In this document: in pieces, positions 36,152 through 47,068 of the stretch | How positions within the stretch are numbered: the first letter of the stretch is position 1 | Layout: every line of letters begins with the position of its first letter | DNA from: Valencia hispanica | Lineage: Eukaryota; Chordata; Actinopteri; Cyprinodontiformes; Valenciidae | DNA length: 64,000 nt | Reading direction: 5' to 3' | Assembly: GCA_963556495.2 (NCBI GenBank) | Contig: OY747715.1 | Location: 17,645,239 to 17,709,238, forward strand | Translations under genes and position numbers: made by a program | Notes under the pieces: generated by a model | What the model was told of the DNA's origin: nothing | The model's database searches: none | The model's input: the letters and a program-made list of their open reading frames with translations, nothing else

Positions 36152-36869
36152 ATTATTTAATTGAATTCAAAAATACTTTATTGATCCCAGAGGGAAATTA
36201 AGTGTTGTTGTAGCTCATATAATTAATTCTTTAAAGAGGCTATATGCAACTTTTCCCCCAAAATAAACATAACAATAGCCTTTTTATTTGACCATTTATG
36301 ACTCAAACATCTCCTGATGAGCATACTGACACCTTGTCAGCTCACAGTGGGTGCACCTATAAGCCTGTATCCAATTTTTTCTATCCGATTTTTCCCGCGC
36401 TGTATGCGGATGTGACGTCAAACGCGTTTCATGTTAAATGTTTCAGATCACTCTGCCACTACTGGTAGTCAGCATTCACAAGCAGTTAAATGGATTGTGC
36501 GAATACACAGAAGAGACCAAGGACAACTTTGACACCAACAGTAACTCCACATAAGACTAAGAAAGTTAAACCTCTGACAAGTGCCCGAAAAGATAGAAGA
36601 TTGACAGCGACCGGCGCACAAGCGCGCACTGCGAGAGCAAGCAGAAAGGAAGACCAGTTCCGTTTTTGGCCACATGGGGTCAGTCGCGAGTTTAAATTTC
36701 AGAAAATTGCATATAGCCCCTTTAAGGAGTTGTTGTAGATAATGATGGCTGTGGGCAGGAAGGATTTCCTTTAGCGGTCTGTATTGTAGCGAAACTGAAG
36801 AAGCCTCCGACTGAAGACACTCTGTTGTTGTATGACCTTCTCATGAAGAAGATGCTCAGGGTTGTCCTC
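36152..36869 (-). mobile_element. Rex1-like LINE 3' fragment, split by a K1 MITE
   Basis: On the minus strand, 36,722-36,869 encodes FFMRRSYNNRVSSVGGFFSF and 36,152-36,230 is the 3' tail (TACTTTATTGATCCCAGAGG in plus orientation). Both match the continuous copy at 63,500-63,734 (GGGATCAATAAAGTATTTC). The fragment is about 230 bp long without the MITE, 5'-truncated, and sits inside the minus L2-C. Confidence 0.85.
36235..36721 (+). mobile_element. TTAA-flanked MITE, family K1, copy 2 (uninterrupted)
   Basis: A 487-bp element bounded by AGAGGCTATATGCAA and TTGCATATAGCCCCT, with TTAA on both sides (36,231-36,234 and 36,722-36,725). The Rex1 copy at 63,640-63,660 has the same flanks joined by a single TTAA (ATTAATTC / GGAGTTGTTGTAG in complement), giving an unoccupied site. 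Inside are TGTGACGTCAAA (CRE-like, about 36,411), an ATG at 36,490 and a lysine/arginine-rich frame (CANTQKRPRTTLTPTVTPHK). The same start and first residues are present in copy 1. Confidence 0.9.
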
Positions 36870-38210
36870 TTAAGTTGTAAGTTAGATACCGGTCGAAAGT
36901 TTTTAAAATCATTAAAATCTAAATTGCTCTTCTTCAGCAGAGGCTTGAAAAAGACTCCCAGGATTGGGTCCAAAAGACGTGGTGGGCCTCAATGAGGAGA
37001 AAACTTTATCAAGAATCTCAGCTTCTACCAGAACCAATCTGTCAAGCTTTTTCTCTGGTAAAGACACATGCTCAAATTTGTCTAAAACCATGTTAGTTTG
37101 AGAAAACAAAATATTACATCTGATGGTTTCTACCTTCCCTCTGAAGTGGTCTGCAAACTCCTCACAGAGAGCGTTTGAGGGAGTTTTCTGAAATGGATTA
37201 GAAACACAGTTAAACTTTTTGTCAAAGGTGGAAAGAAAAATTTGGGGATTATTTTATGATATGAAATGATTTTGGAAAAGTATCCATAACTTCAACTTCT
37301 TACTGCATTATTGTTTGATTTGAAAAGTTCTGTGTATATTTGATGGTTTATCGTGATTTTATTTTTTCTTCATTTTCTCTAAAAAAATCATTAACTACAA
37401 AATCACAGGGGGCAGGTAACTTCAGTCCACTAGTACAGGCCACTTCAGGGTTTAGAAGACGTTTCCTGACAGTTCGCACAGATGTCTCCTGCTGGATAAA
37501 ACTGATGATGTTAAAAAACACACAGTAGTAGTTAGAGACAACAGAGGACACACTAGTGGACAGGCCATACGTGATGACCAAGTCCAGGGTGTGTCCTCTG
37601 TGCCGAGTCAGCTGCGTGACATGTTGACTAAAATCCATATCATTCAGGACATTTAAAAAATCTGTTGATAAAGGATCTAAAAAGTTATCCACATGTAGAT
37701 TAAAATCACCAGCAAAAAAAACCCTTTTTAATAGAGTTGTGCAGGATTGATAAAAACCCTGAAAATTATTGAATAAAAGGTGTGCTCTTTTTTGGAGGCC
37801 TGTAAACTGTGACAAAAAAAATATGAGGAGTGCTAAAAAAAGTTGCAATATGTTCAAAAGTGCTACAATTATCAAATAAAACAGGTTTGACAGAAAGCGT
37901 TGATGAACTTAATAAAACAGAACCACCTTCCCTTTTGCTACTCCTCGTAGAATAATAAAGTTAAAATTTGATGGGGAGGCCTCTGAAAGAACAACAGGGG
38001 CATATCCACTCAGCTATGTTTCCGTTAAATATAAACAATCAAGATTATAATCCAAAATCAGATCGTTGATTGTAAAAGTTTTGTTCAGCAGAGAGCGAAC
38101 ATTTAAAAGTGCCATATTAATAGTGACTGGAGATGAATTGACTGTATGATTTAGTGGGTGTGACTCGAGTGAGACTTTGGCAAATTGTTTGAGATTATTG
38201 GGGTTGCATT
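36870..38210 (-). pseudogene. L2-C LINE (-), endonuclease and linker region
   Basis: Minus-strand frames: FFKPLLKKSNLDFNDFKNFR at 36,870-36,960 (start of RT), VSLPEKKLDRLVLVEAEILD at 36,912-37,109 (linker), then 37,348-37,875 with the APE-type endonuclease signatures VFFAGDFNLHVD, RHRGHTLDLVIT and YYCVFF. The last normally reads S-D-H, so the catalytic Asp-His is substituted. Towards 38.1 kb broken frames continue into the endonuclease N-terminus. The element is old and interrupted many times. Confidence 0.8.
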
Positions 38211-38329
38211 ACTGGGTTTATGATTAGTAGTCCAGTCTCTGCCAATAATGACAGGTATGAATGAGGTAGGGCAAGGTCCAAGTCCAATATGTGAGTTACT
38301 GTTAAACTCAGAGCTTAGTTCCTACTTGA

Positions 38330-38770
38330 CTCATTTTACCTAATCAACATCTAGCTGTGGCCAGTGACTGAAAACAATTAGGTGTAACTTGATTTTCAGA
38401 ACTGAAAGGTTTAGAAAGAGGATGAGGCTGTGGGGGCATGGCAAAGCCTGATATTATGCCATGGCAATATGTTTACCTCTAATTTCTACATATATCATCA
38501 GCTCTGCACCAAATTGAAGAACATGGATATAGGTCCAACCCCTAACAGTTATGTTTGCAAATATTTTTTGGGGCGTGGTCATTAAAACAATCACCCAGAA
38601 GGAATGCTTTCAACTAGAATTGTAAAATTAAGTACATATGTGTAGTTTCATAAGACCTATAAAAATTCTGTTGAAGCCAAAGGTCCATTCCTCACAGGAA
38701 GTCAGCCATTTTGGTCGAAAGTTGCCATTTTGCGCCTTCTGAACAGATTGTCATGCATATTTGATCAGCA
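38330..38770. repeat. Unclassified interspersed repeat U, second copy
   Basis: Shows the same ordered words as 30,780-31,000 and 32,609-32,780: CCAGTGAC, GAGGNTGNGGCTGTGG, TTTACCTCTAATTTC, GTCCAACNNC, then GGAAGTCAGCCATTTTGG. There is no ORF. The lack of Tc1-b here shows the pre-insertion state. Confidence 0.5.
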
Positions 38771-41700
38771 GGCTCAGTAGAAGTGTTGATGTGGTGTTGA
38801 GTCAGCAGTGCTTGAGTCCCGCGGTCATGACACAAGTGGCCCTAAGTTGAGATGGTCGTTCGAGGCTGCGTGCAGGTTTAAATTGTTTTATGTCTTGTTT
38901 GACCTGAGCTCTGTTTTACCATTCTGGGATTCTGAAGGAACCTCACATTTTCTTTCTTTGCACAGAGTTTTCGTCTTTTTTTTACTCTTCCTCTCCCTAC
39001 GTTTCTCTATCTAATCCCAAGTTCCCAAATTTTCTTTCCCTTTACAAAGCCTTCTGGATGGCCCTTGTTAGAACCTATAGAAGGCATGTTTATCAGTAAC
39101 AAGGTCTCCAGCTCACAACACAAGAGCCGCATTTCTGTTCTGCCAAACATTGCCATTCAATCATATCTTGTTACCCTGACATGCCCCTTTCAAACCATCT
39201 ATTCTGGAAGATAAATAGCCACTCAAAGGGCACAAGTATCAAATTCAATCACACAGCATAACTTTTTTTCTTTTTTGGCTCTACATAACAACTTCATCCA
39301 TCCACATTACTGCACATTGGATTTGGAGAAAGAGATTTACGCTGTTTTTCACAATGGATTATTCTGCACATCTGGCAAAGTGCCAGGTGTAACCTTAACT
39401 ATCTTGGCATGTACAAATGCAAAATATAATTTCCTTTTAAGACAGGACTGTTACAGTTGCAAAAGCTTAAATAAAAAAAAAAACAAAGGAATAACATTTT
39501 GTTTGACCAGTAAAGTACAGTTGGAAGCAATAATTGGATGCATGCTTCAGATAAATGTTTTTGCACTGTAGGGCTGCTGCACAAACCTGTTTTTACAGAG
39601 GAGAATATGCAAACAAACTATAACCTGGACTTGGTTAAATCTTTTTTTATTTTTAGATTTTTGGCCTCAATATAAAAAGCACAAAATGCTGTGCTTTAAA
39701 TGAAGCAACAATACTAATCAAACTTAGAGTTTTTTCTCATTTCATTACCCAAGGGATCCATGGGATGCTAAAGTGTCCTTCAGTGACTTAATGCAAATGA
39801 TGGGGAAGTCATATGTATCCTTATCTATCTGCAAGCTACTTCAATCATGTGGGACACACTTTCTGCATGTATCCAGACAAGCAGAATTATCAATATGTCA
39901 AGAAAATACATAATAGCTTGTGCAAGGTCCAAAACATTATATTTGAAATAAGACTTTTTAACAGTCAATTCACTCAATTTGTTTTAATTGCAATATGACG
40001 TCTAGTAAGAGACACAATCATATAGGATTAAAGTTAAAAAGCTATGCTTGGTATGGAGATTGTCCTGTGTTCTAACCAAATCTATCCCAACATATTTGAA
40101 CTGTTTAACAAACAGATTTTCTTTTACCCACACACCCAGACTTGATGCTAACTTTAGCCAATACATGATTGCTTAAGACTGTGAGAGGTTGAAATATATT
40201 ACAGCTAACTGTATCTAAGAAGTGGGAATGACAGTACCTTGATCTTTTATTTGTTTTGTTTTAACCCTTGGTTGTTTGCTTCCTCACAGTTGAAAAGACA
40301 AGAGAGAAATGGGGCTTTTTAAACTCCAAAAGTCTCATTCAAACAATTGGTAGCCCTGGGATTATCTACAGCTGCCTTGCACTTCGAAAATTAATATTAA
40401 TTGATGCCCACAAGTCAATGCCAATCTAAGAGAATACGCCCTACAGCACACTTTAATAGCTGATGTGAACTGCTCGCAACTTAAGAGGTGCAGTGTGAAA
40501 AAGCTGCAGTCAAAACAGATGCACTTTACTAAGATGGCTTAGCTGACAATTGAAATTGATCTCTTTGGAAGGCAGCCTGTACAACATTTATGAGAAAGAA
40601 CCATTATGTTGTTAATGTCTTTGCTTTAAAAAATGTGAAATTGGGTTTTATTAAGGGTCCCTTTTCTTTTTTATTAATTTTGGTCCTTGTAAAATGTCTT
40701 TCCTTTAAGTAAAAAAGCCTTTTATCATTCAGGTTCTAAAAATGAGTCTCGATGGTTGTTGATGCTATACTTAGATTAAGGTTTATTGTTCAGTCTTTGC
40801 AGATAGCATCTTTGGGATAGGGATTTTTAGTTAGTATGTAGAAAACCTTAATGAGTGCGCTGTTAATGACAGGACTTTGTTTGTTTTTCTGTGTCCAAAT
40901 CAAACGGTGCAAGATTGAAGGTATTTGTGGTTTTAGAAACAATTAAAACACTCAATCACCAAATTATACTCACCACTGATTTTTGGGTAACCTTCATTTC
41001 AAAATAAATGCATAATAGACCCTTCAACGAGCTGATTAGGATTAAAAATCAACATCGGAACTATGTCCTACCAAAACAAAAATTTTTTTTTTTAAGTGAG
41101 TCTTGTTTTGTCTCTATCAAGTGCCTCCACTGCTTTGCAACCTGTCACCTGCTTGGCTGACAGTCTGTCAGATTCTGCCTGTAGTTCCTCAAGCATCTGT
41201 GTCTTAATATGCCCAAGTCTCAAACCTATATATTGTAGATAAACAATTATACAAATGTCTATCTGAACTGTTACCTGTTTTTGTGCAACAGTCCAAATTC
41301 TTTTAAACGTTAGCTCAAGCTGAACTTTGTTTCAGTGGTGCAGAAAGTTCCCTAACCCCAAGATCAAAATTTAGGGAAAGACTGCAAAAGAGCCATGCAA
41401 AACTCCCCAAAACAGAATAAATGTAAACATGCATTTTTTTTGGTTTTACTACTGTTTTTAAAATTAAAATATTGATGATAAAAAAAATTATTTGGCAATT
41501 CACAATAACTGTAGTCGGTTGGTAAGTAACTACAATTATTGCATAATACTTCAGTACAAATTTGATGATAGAGGGTAAAAGCCATCATATGTAGACCCTT
41601 TCCAAAAAAATCGAATATCATGGAGAAGTTTTTTTTTATTTCCATAGTTCAAGTCAAATTGTTAAACGTCCATAGATTATAGATTCAGGGCCCACGCCTG

Positions 41701-41824
41701 AAACAATTTCAAGTATTTAGTTGTTTATTTTTACATAATTTGGGCTTCCTACTCATAAAACCCATGAAAACAGGAATTCAAAAAAATAGAATACTCTGAA
41801 GAAATCACCATTTACTTCTCTGTG
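38771..41824. other. AT-rich region without a recognised gene
   Basis: Open frames of 60-98 codons (38.8, 39.3, 39.8, 41.4 kb) have no recognisable motif. No clear repeat was identified. It may be intergenic DNA or an intron. Confidence 0.4.
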
Positions 41825-41830
41825 GGGGGG

Positions 41831-42340
41831 GCGACGGTGGTTCAGTGGGCAGAAGAGTGGTCATCTTGCAATTGGAAGTTTGTGGGTTTGATTTCAGCTT
41901 CCCCCTGTCACATTCTGGTGTGCCCCTGAACAAGGCACCTGTTGGCGACTGTGGCTCAGTGGTAGAGTAGAGTTGGCTTGCAATCGGAGGGTCGTAGGTT
42001 TGATTCCAGCTTCCTCCAGTCACATGTCGATGTGCCCCTGGGCAAGGCACTTAACCCCAAAAAACTTCGTCCTACCGAGCCATGTTGGGTGTCGGTGGGT
42101 GAATGTGGCTTCAATGTAAAGCGCTTTGAGTGGTCAGTATGACTAGAAAAGCGCTATATAAGTTCAGTCCATTTACCATTTACCTAACCCCATGTTGCCT
42201 AACAAGCTGCGTATCGGAGTATTGTAGTGTTCACTTCAATGAGTGTGAATAGTTGAATGTGCTGTGGTGTAAAGCGCTATGGGTGGTCAGTATGAATGGA
42301 AAAGTGCTACATAAATTTAGTCAATTTACCAAATAAATAT
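41831..42340 (+). mobile_element. tRNA-derived SINE, two tRNA-like heads
   Basis: Head 1 starts at 41,831 (GCGACGGTGGTTCAGTGGGC; box-B-like GGTTTGATTTC at 41,886). Head 2 starts at 41,945 (GCGACTGTGGCTCAGTGGTA; box-B-like GGTTTGATTCC at 41,998). Both are followed by GTGCCCCTGNNCAAGGCAC. The tail TGTAAAGCGCTTTGAGTGG, then AAAGCGCTATATAAG, occurs at 42,115 and again, diverged, at 42,271. This is a Pol III-type SINE with LINE-like tails. It is not a functional tRNA gene. Confidence 0.75.
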
Positions 42341-42913
42341 ATTGTGTTTTTCTGTAATGGAATTATTTCATTAATACTGAAGTATTTCAATCAGTTAAAA
42401 TAGAAGTGCTAATAGTTCAGCTGCGCCTGTTTTGCAGTGTCATCACGTTTTTTGTGTTTTTTTTCAAATGATGAAAGCTGGGTAGCTGCACCCTTTGAAG
42501 TTGTTCAGACAATGAAAATGTGATTATGGAGGTAAACTACACGGAAACACATCTACCAATTTCACAACATAAATGCACATCATTTGTAAAAAGATTGGCC
42601 ACTCCTTTCGTTCTTTCTTTTAGAAAACAATACAGGTTTCCAATTTCAGGAAACAGGCTGGCATATGTTCCACATTATGCAGTGTGCGAGTGCATATATA
42701 CAGCTCCTGTTGTATTAAAGGAAGCTGTTTACATAAGATTTGTAGGTAATTTTATACTATGCAACTATATTATAAATTTGTTATATGTGCACCTAACACA
42801 TTGCTAATACTAATGTAGTAGAATATTGTTGACATTTGCTCCCACCTCAGACATGATGTCTGTCCTCAATTCTTGCCTCACCCTAAAGTTATTCACATTT
42901 TGAAAGCATTTGG

Positions 42914-42914
<1 letters not shown>

Positions 42915-42950
<36 letters not shown>
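42915..42950. repeat. (CAGA)9 microsatellite
   Basis: About 36 bp of perfect tetranucleotide repeat. Confidence 0.97.
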
Positions 42951-43134
42951 TAAAAAAATCCTGGAGTGAATGACAGTGACAGAGAGACATAGAGAGCCTC
43001 TAATATTCATCTGCTCATTTCACTGCAATAGATCCAGCAGGGGGAAGTGTTGCAATATTTGGTGGGTGAGCGCCTGTTATACAATTGTCCTAATGAAAGT
43101 ATCTCATTTAACATCACATTTAACTATATGCAAT

Positions 43135-43159
43135 TGTGTGTGTGTGTGTGTGTGTGTGG

Positions 43160-43190
<31 letters not shown>

Positions 43191-43198
43191 CGAGTGCA

Positions 43199-43266
<68 letters not shown>

Positions 43267-43288
43267 TGCGTGCGTATGTGTGTGTGTA
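43135..43288. repeat. (GT)n microsatellite, about 150 bp
   Basis: A long GT array with scattered GG, GCGA and GCAT interruptions. Overlapping ORFs (Cys-Val or Thr-His repeats) are artefacts. Confidence 0.97.
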
Positions 43289-44437
43289 CCTGAGAAGTAA
43301 TCACTCATCCAGAGCTGACAAAGCTCTAGCATCCCAATGATAGTCATATGAAAGCTGAAAGTAAAAAGCTGGTGTTCCCTTTTTTAAATCTGTGTTGTAT
43401 TTTCACTGTGTGTCTTCTCTTGTTATGTCTCCAAGTCTGGCTCTGTTGGAGGAGAGGTACATGATGAGCAAAGCAAAAAGGGAGCTTCTATAAACCATGA
43501 AATGTCTCCCCTCACTTGGGAGGAGATGACATTTTGCATGTTTTGAAGAAAGACAGGGAAGGATGCAGACATATGCACATTCACAGAAGATAAGATGGGG
43601 CTTTTTGAAAATCTTAGATCTAGACAGAATGTTGTTTCTCACTAACACACAACCTAATTCTTAAAATTAGTAGATAATACTAAAAGTAAAAGGAATCATA
43701 CAGAAATTGCTGTTTTAGATTTTTTTCTCTGAACTTCCAAATTGAAAGAGGGACCCTACATTTAAAAAGTGTAATAGTGGATTTTGAACAAAAACACTTT
43801 CCGACCACATCCCCCTGCTCTCACATGTATTTATTTATTAGTTTGTTCTTCTGTTCCTTTTTCTAGTACTAGTTTAGCTAGCTTTATCCTTTTAAACTGG
43901 AGTTGTAATTTAGCAGTACAGTTGCTTTGTCATGCTAATGAGACCACAAAATGTTTATGTAAATGTCAAATTCCTTCAGGCCTGTTTGTGCGTCTTGCAT
44001 TTATTTATTTTGTGACATGAACAAGCAGAAATCCGTATGTGGCATATTGTCATTGTGTTGGAATTTATAGCTGGAATCCAAACAATTAACCTCCCCACAC
44101 ATCTCAAAAGACATTGTGATGTGGATGAAGGATAATTACAACAAAGAACTCAAAAGTAACTAAATTAATAACCCCAAAAATATATTATGCATATTTCAGT
44201 TAAATTGGCTGTAGACTTTGATCTAACTTTAAACTTTTTAATAAAACATGTAACTTAATAAATGATTATGATCAGCACTGTTCTACCTCCTGCTTCAGTA
44301 CATTGCGGAATGTTCTTTATCTTTTATAACTTCTTAGCTAATAAGATTGTTACACATTTCAATCCAGATCTTTACACATTCCTTATGTGCTTAGGCCTCA
44401 ATCTCTGAGATGCTTTATAGATTCCAGACTACAACTG

Positions 44438-44509
44438 CATCCAGCCATCTATCCATCCATCCATCCATTGTCTTCCGCTTATCCGGAGTCAGGTTGAGGG
44501 GGCAACAGC
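44438..44509 (-). repeat. LINE-X 3' end with (CCAT)n
   Basis: ATCCATCCATCCATCCATTG, then TCTTCCGCTTATCCGGAGTC, is the 3' end (in reverse) of an abundant fish LINE. It continues at 47,069 and 52,233 after two insertions. The clade is not resolved here. Confidence 0.7.
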
Positions 44510-44520
44510 TTAAAGAGCAA

Positions 44521-46498
44521 CTCAATTCAATTCAATTCAATTCAATTCAATTCAATTCAATTCAATTCAGTTTATTTATATAGCGCCAATTCACAACAGA
44601 TGTCATCTCAAGGCACTTAACAAGAAGTCATTTCAATACATTTATACAAACATTCCAATCAGTTAAAAAGTTTCCTATTTAAGGAATCCCAGCAGATTGC
44701 GTCAGTCATTGGCGTGAGGTTGGGCCCCGTTGATGCAGACTTTCCAACCACAGCAATCCTTCAGTAATCCCTCATACTGAGCAAGCATGTAGCGACGGTG
44801 GAGAGGAAAAACTCCCCTTTAACAGGAAGAAACCTCCAACAGAACCAGGCTCAGTAGGAGCTGCCATCTGTCACGACCGTCTGGGGGTTTAAAAAGACAG
44901 AGCAGAGACACAGAAGGAACAGAAGATCTGATATAAGAGAACTTTCTATGTTACAGAAAGTAAAAAGTTAATAACAGGACACAGTGGATGTTCAGTTACT
45001 GGGAGGATCATCCCAGTCGATGCCCCCCGTCCAACAGGGCATTGCAGCCAAGCAGGATACCAGACCAGGTATATCTTCTATGGAGAGAAAAACACTGAGA
45101 GAAAACCAAGTTAACAGTCGAAATAACAGAATGTACTGTAATACAACTGGAGAGTCGTAGGAGAAAAGGAAGTAGCAGAGTGAAGAAAGTTGGTAAGTCT
45201 GTCCTCCAGCAGTCTAAGCCTATAGCAGCATAACTACAGAGATAGCTCAGGATGACCTAAGCCACTCTAACTATAAGCTTTATCAAAAAGGAAAGTTTTA
45301 AGCCTGGCCTTAAAAGTAAACAGAGTGTCTGACTCACGGACTAAAGCTGGGAGCTGGTTCCACAGGAGAGGAGCCTGATAATTAAAAGATCTGCCTCCCA
45401 TTCTACTTTTAGAAATCCTAGGAACTACAAGTAAACCTGCAGTCTGAGAGCAAAGGGCTCTGTTAGGAACATAAGGAACAATTAGATCTCTGATGTATGA
45501 TGGAGCTTGATTATTAAGGGCTTTGTATGTAAGAAGAAGGATCTTAAATTCTATTCTGGATTTAACAGGGAGCCAATGAAGGGAAGCTAAAACAGGAGAA
45601 ATGTGATCTCTCTTTTTAATATTCATCAGAACTCTTGCTGCCGCATTTTGGATCAACTGAAGGCTTTTAATGGCATTTTGTGGACTACCTGATAGTAAAG
45701 AATTACAGTAGTCCAGCCTTGAGGTAACAAATGCATGGACTAGTTTCTCAGCATCACTCCTGGACAGGATGTTTCTAATTTTAGCAATATTCCGGAGGTG
45801 AAAGAAAGAAATCCTAGAAACATGTTTAATATGGGATTTAAATGTCAAGTCTTGGTCAAAAATAACGCCGAGGTTCTTTACGTTATTACTGGGGGCCAAT
45901 TTAATGTCATCCAGATGAAGTGATTGACTAATCAGTTTCTGTTTAAGAACTTCTGGTCCAAAGACAGCAACTTCTGTTTTGTCAGAATTTAAAAGCAAAA
46001 AGTTTAGGGTCATCCATGTTTTTATGTCTTCCAGACATGCCTGTAATCTACCTAACTGACTGTGTTCATCAGGATTTATGGATAAATATAGTTGTGTATC
46101 ATCTGCATAGCTGTGGAAATTTATCCCATGCTGTCTAATGATTCTACCAATTGGGAGCATATATATGGTGAACAGAATTGGTCCAAGCACAGAACCCTGT
46201 GGAACTCCACAAGTAACCCTTGAGAGTGAAGAAGATTTATCATTTAGATGAACAAACTGGAATCTATCAGACAAATATGATTTAAACCAGCCTAGTGCTG
46301 TTCCTTTGATCCCTGCAACATGTTCAAGCCTTTCTAAGAGAATATTATGATCGACTGTGTCAAAAGCAGCACTAAGATCTAACAAAACCAGAACAGACAC
46401 AAGTCCATTATCTGAGGCCATGAGAATATCATTAGTAACCTTCACCAGTGCTGTTTCAGTGCTATGATGAGCTCTAAAACCTGACTGAAACTCACTCC
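44521..46498 (-). mobile_element. L2-B LINE copy, 5'-truncated
   Basis: On the minus strand the 3' end is an (ATTGA)n array (44,521-44,569), preceded by ...GGCGCTATATAAATAAACTG and a 3' UTR of about 700 bp. Coding sequence occupies 45,267-46,498. It is inserted in the K4 MITE. The same family appears as a 3' tail at 57,860-58,680 in the opposite orientation. Confidence 0.9.
45267..46498 (-). CDS. L2-B reverse transcriptase, partial but uninterrupted
   Basis: An open frame runs from the truncation point (FQSGFRAHHSTETALVKV at about 46,440-46,490; first ATG at 46,443-46,445) for 392 codons to the stop at 45,267. RT blocks in order: VLLDLSAAFDTVDHNILLER (motif A, catalytic D), CGVPQGSVLGPILFTIYML (motif B), FHSYADDTQLYLS (motif C, YADD), then LLNSDKTEVAVFGP and NLGVIFDQDLTF. 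The C-terminal half has SRLDYCNSLLSGSP, SLHWLPVKSRIEFKILLLTY and NYQAPLLWNQLPALVRES. The endonuclease and the RT N-terminus are missing, so it cannot retrotranspose alone. The lack of stops indicates a recent insertion. Confidence 0.9.
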
Positions 46499-47068
46499 CA
46501 AATCAACTTTTTTTGCTGATAAACTGTATAAATGAGTGTCTAATAGTGCTATCTACATTTCTAGTAATTATTTTGGTATTCTACTGCATCTTAGTTAAAA
46601 TATAAATTTCCTGCCTAAAAAAGTCAGTGTGGCGCCCTCTTTAGTTTAAAACTCTATAATGCCCTTGAATTTGAATCAGCCATTGGTATTTGCTCTGTGG
46701 TGAGGTGTGACGTCTGTCACCCTGCCGCTATGGATTATAAAACAAGCCGAGTCTCCGCCCACGCCTCCTCCTCAGAACCTCCCTCCCTTTCCACTCTTTC
46801 CTTTGGTGAAGGAGGTGGAGAGAAATTATCCACCTTGGAAAGATTGCTCTGAGACGAAGGAGCTCACTTTGCTCATCATCTTTCTCGGGAGCCTGCTGTC
46901 TGTGTCTGAACCACTGCAGCAGCACTGCTGTCAATATGTCAATCACAGTCCAGCCCACGCCTAACCCGTGCATTCACTGGTTCGCCAGGCAATACCTCCT
47001 TTTGGCGCATTTTTCAAACAGGAAATGTGGGGGGAGTTAGACTCTGGTAGGGGTGAGTTGCTCTTTAG

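Larger units (their letters stand above)
42341..44437. other. Intergenic sequence with microsatellites, no gene recognised
   Basis: Holds the (CAGA)n and (GT)n arrays listed separately. Frames at 42.5-42.8 and 43.8-44.0 kb lack recognisable motifs. Confidence 0.4.
44514..47064. mobile_element. TTAA-flanked MITE, family K4, carrying an L2-B insertion
   Basis: The left end AGAGCAACTCA (44,514) and right end GAGTTGCTCT (to 47,064) are inverted. They are flanked by TTAA (44,510-44,513) and TTAG (47,065-47,068). The LINE-X target would read CAGCTTAAGCAGAG, so the right flank is a TTAA with one change. The MITE proper is about 44,514-44,523 plus 46,500-47,064 (about 575 bp). It has a GC-rich, promoter-like interior (TGTGACGTCTGTCACC near 46,706; ATG at 46,730). 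Confidence 0.75.

Noticed and set aside
41945..42015. Possible tRNA gene (box A and box B-like)
   Set aside because: No complete cloverleaf or intact acceptor stem is seen, and the head is fused to a SINE body and tail.
42970..43347. ORFs rich in Cys-Val or Thr-His
   Set aside because: They are produced by the (GT)n microsatellite.
46707..46964. 85-codon ORF in the K4 MITE as a host gene
   Set aside because: It lies wholly within the MITE interior and has no recognisable motif; the ATG frame at 46,730 closes after about 40 codons.
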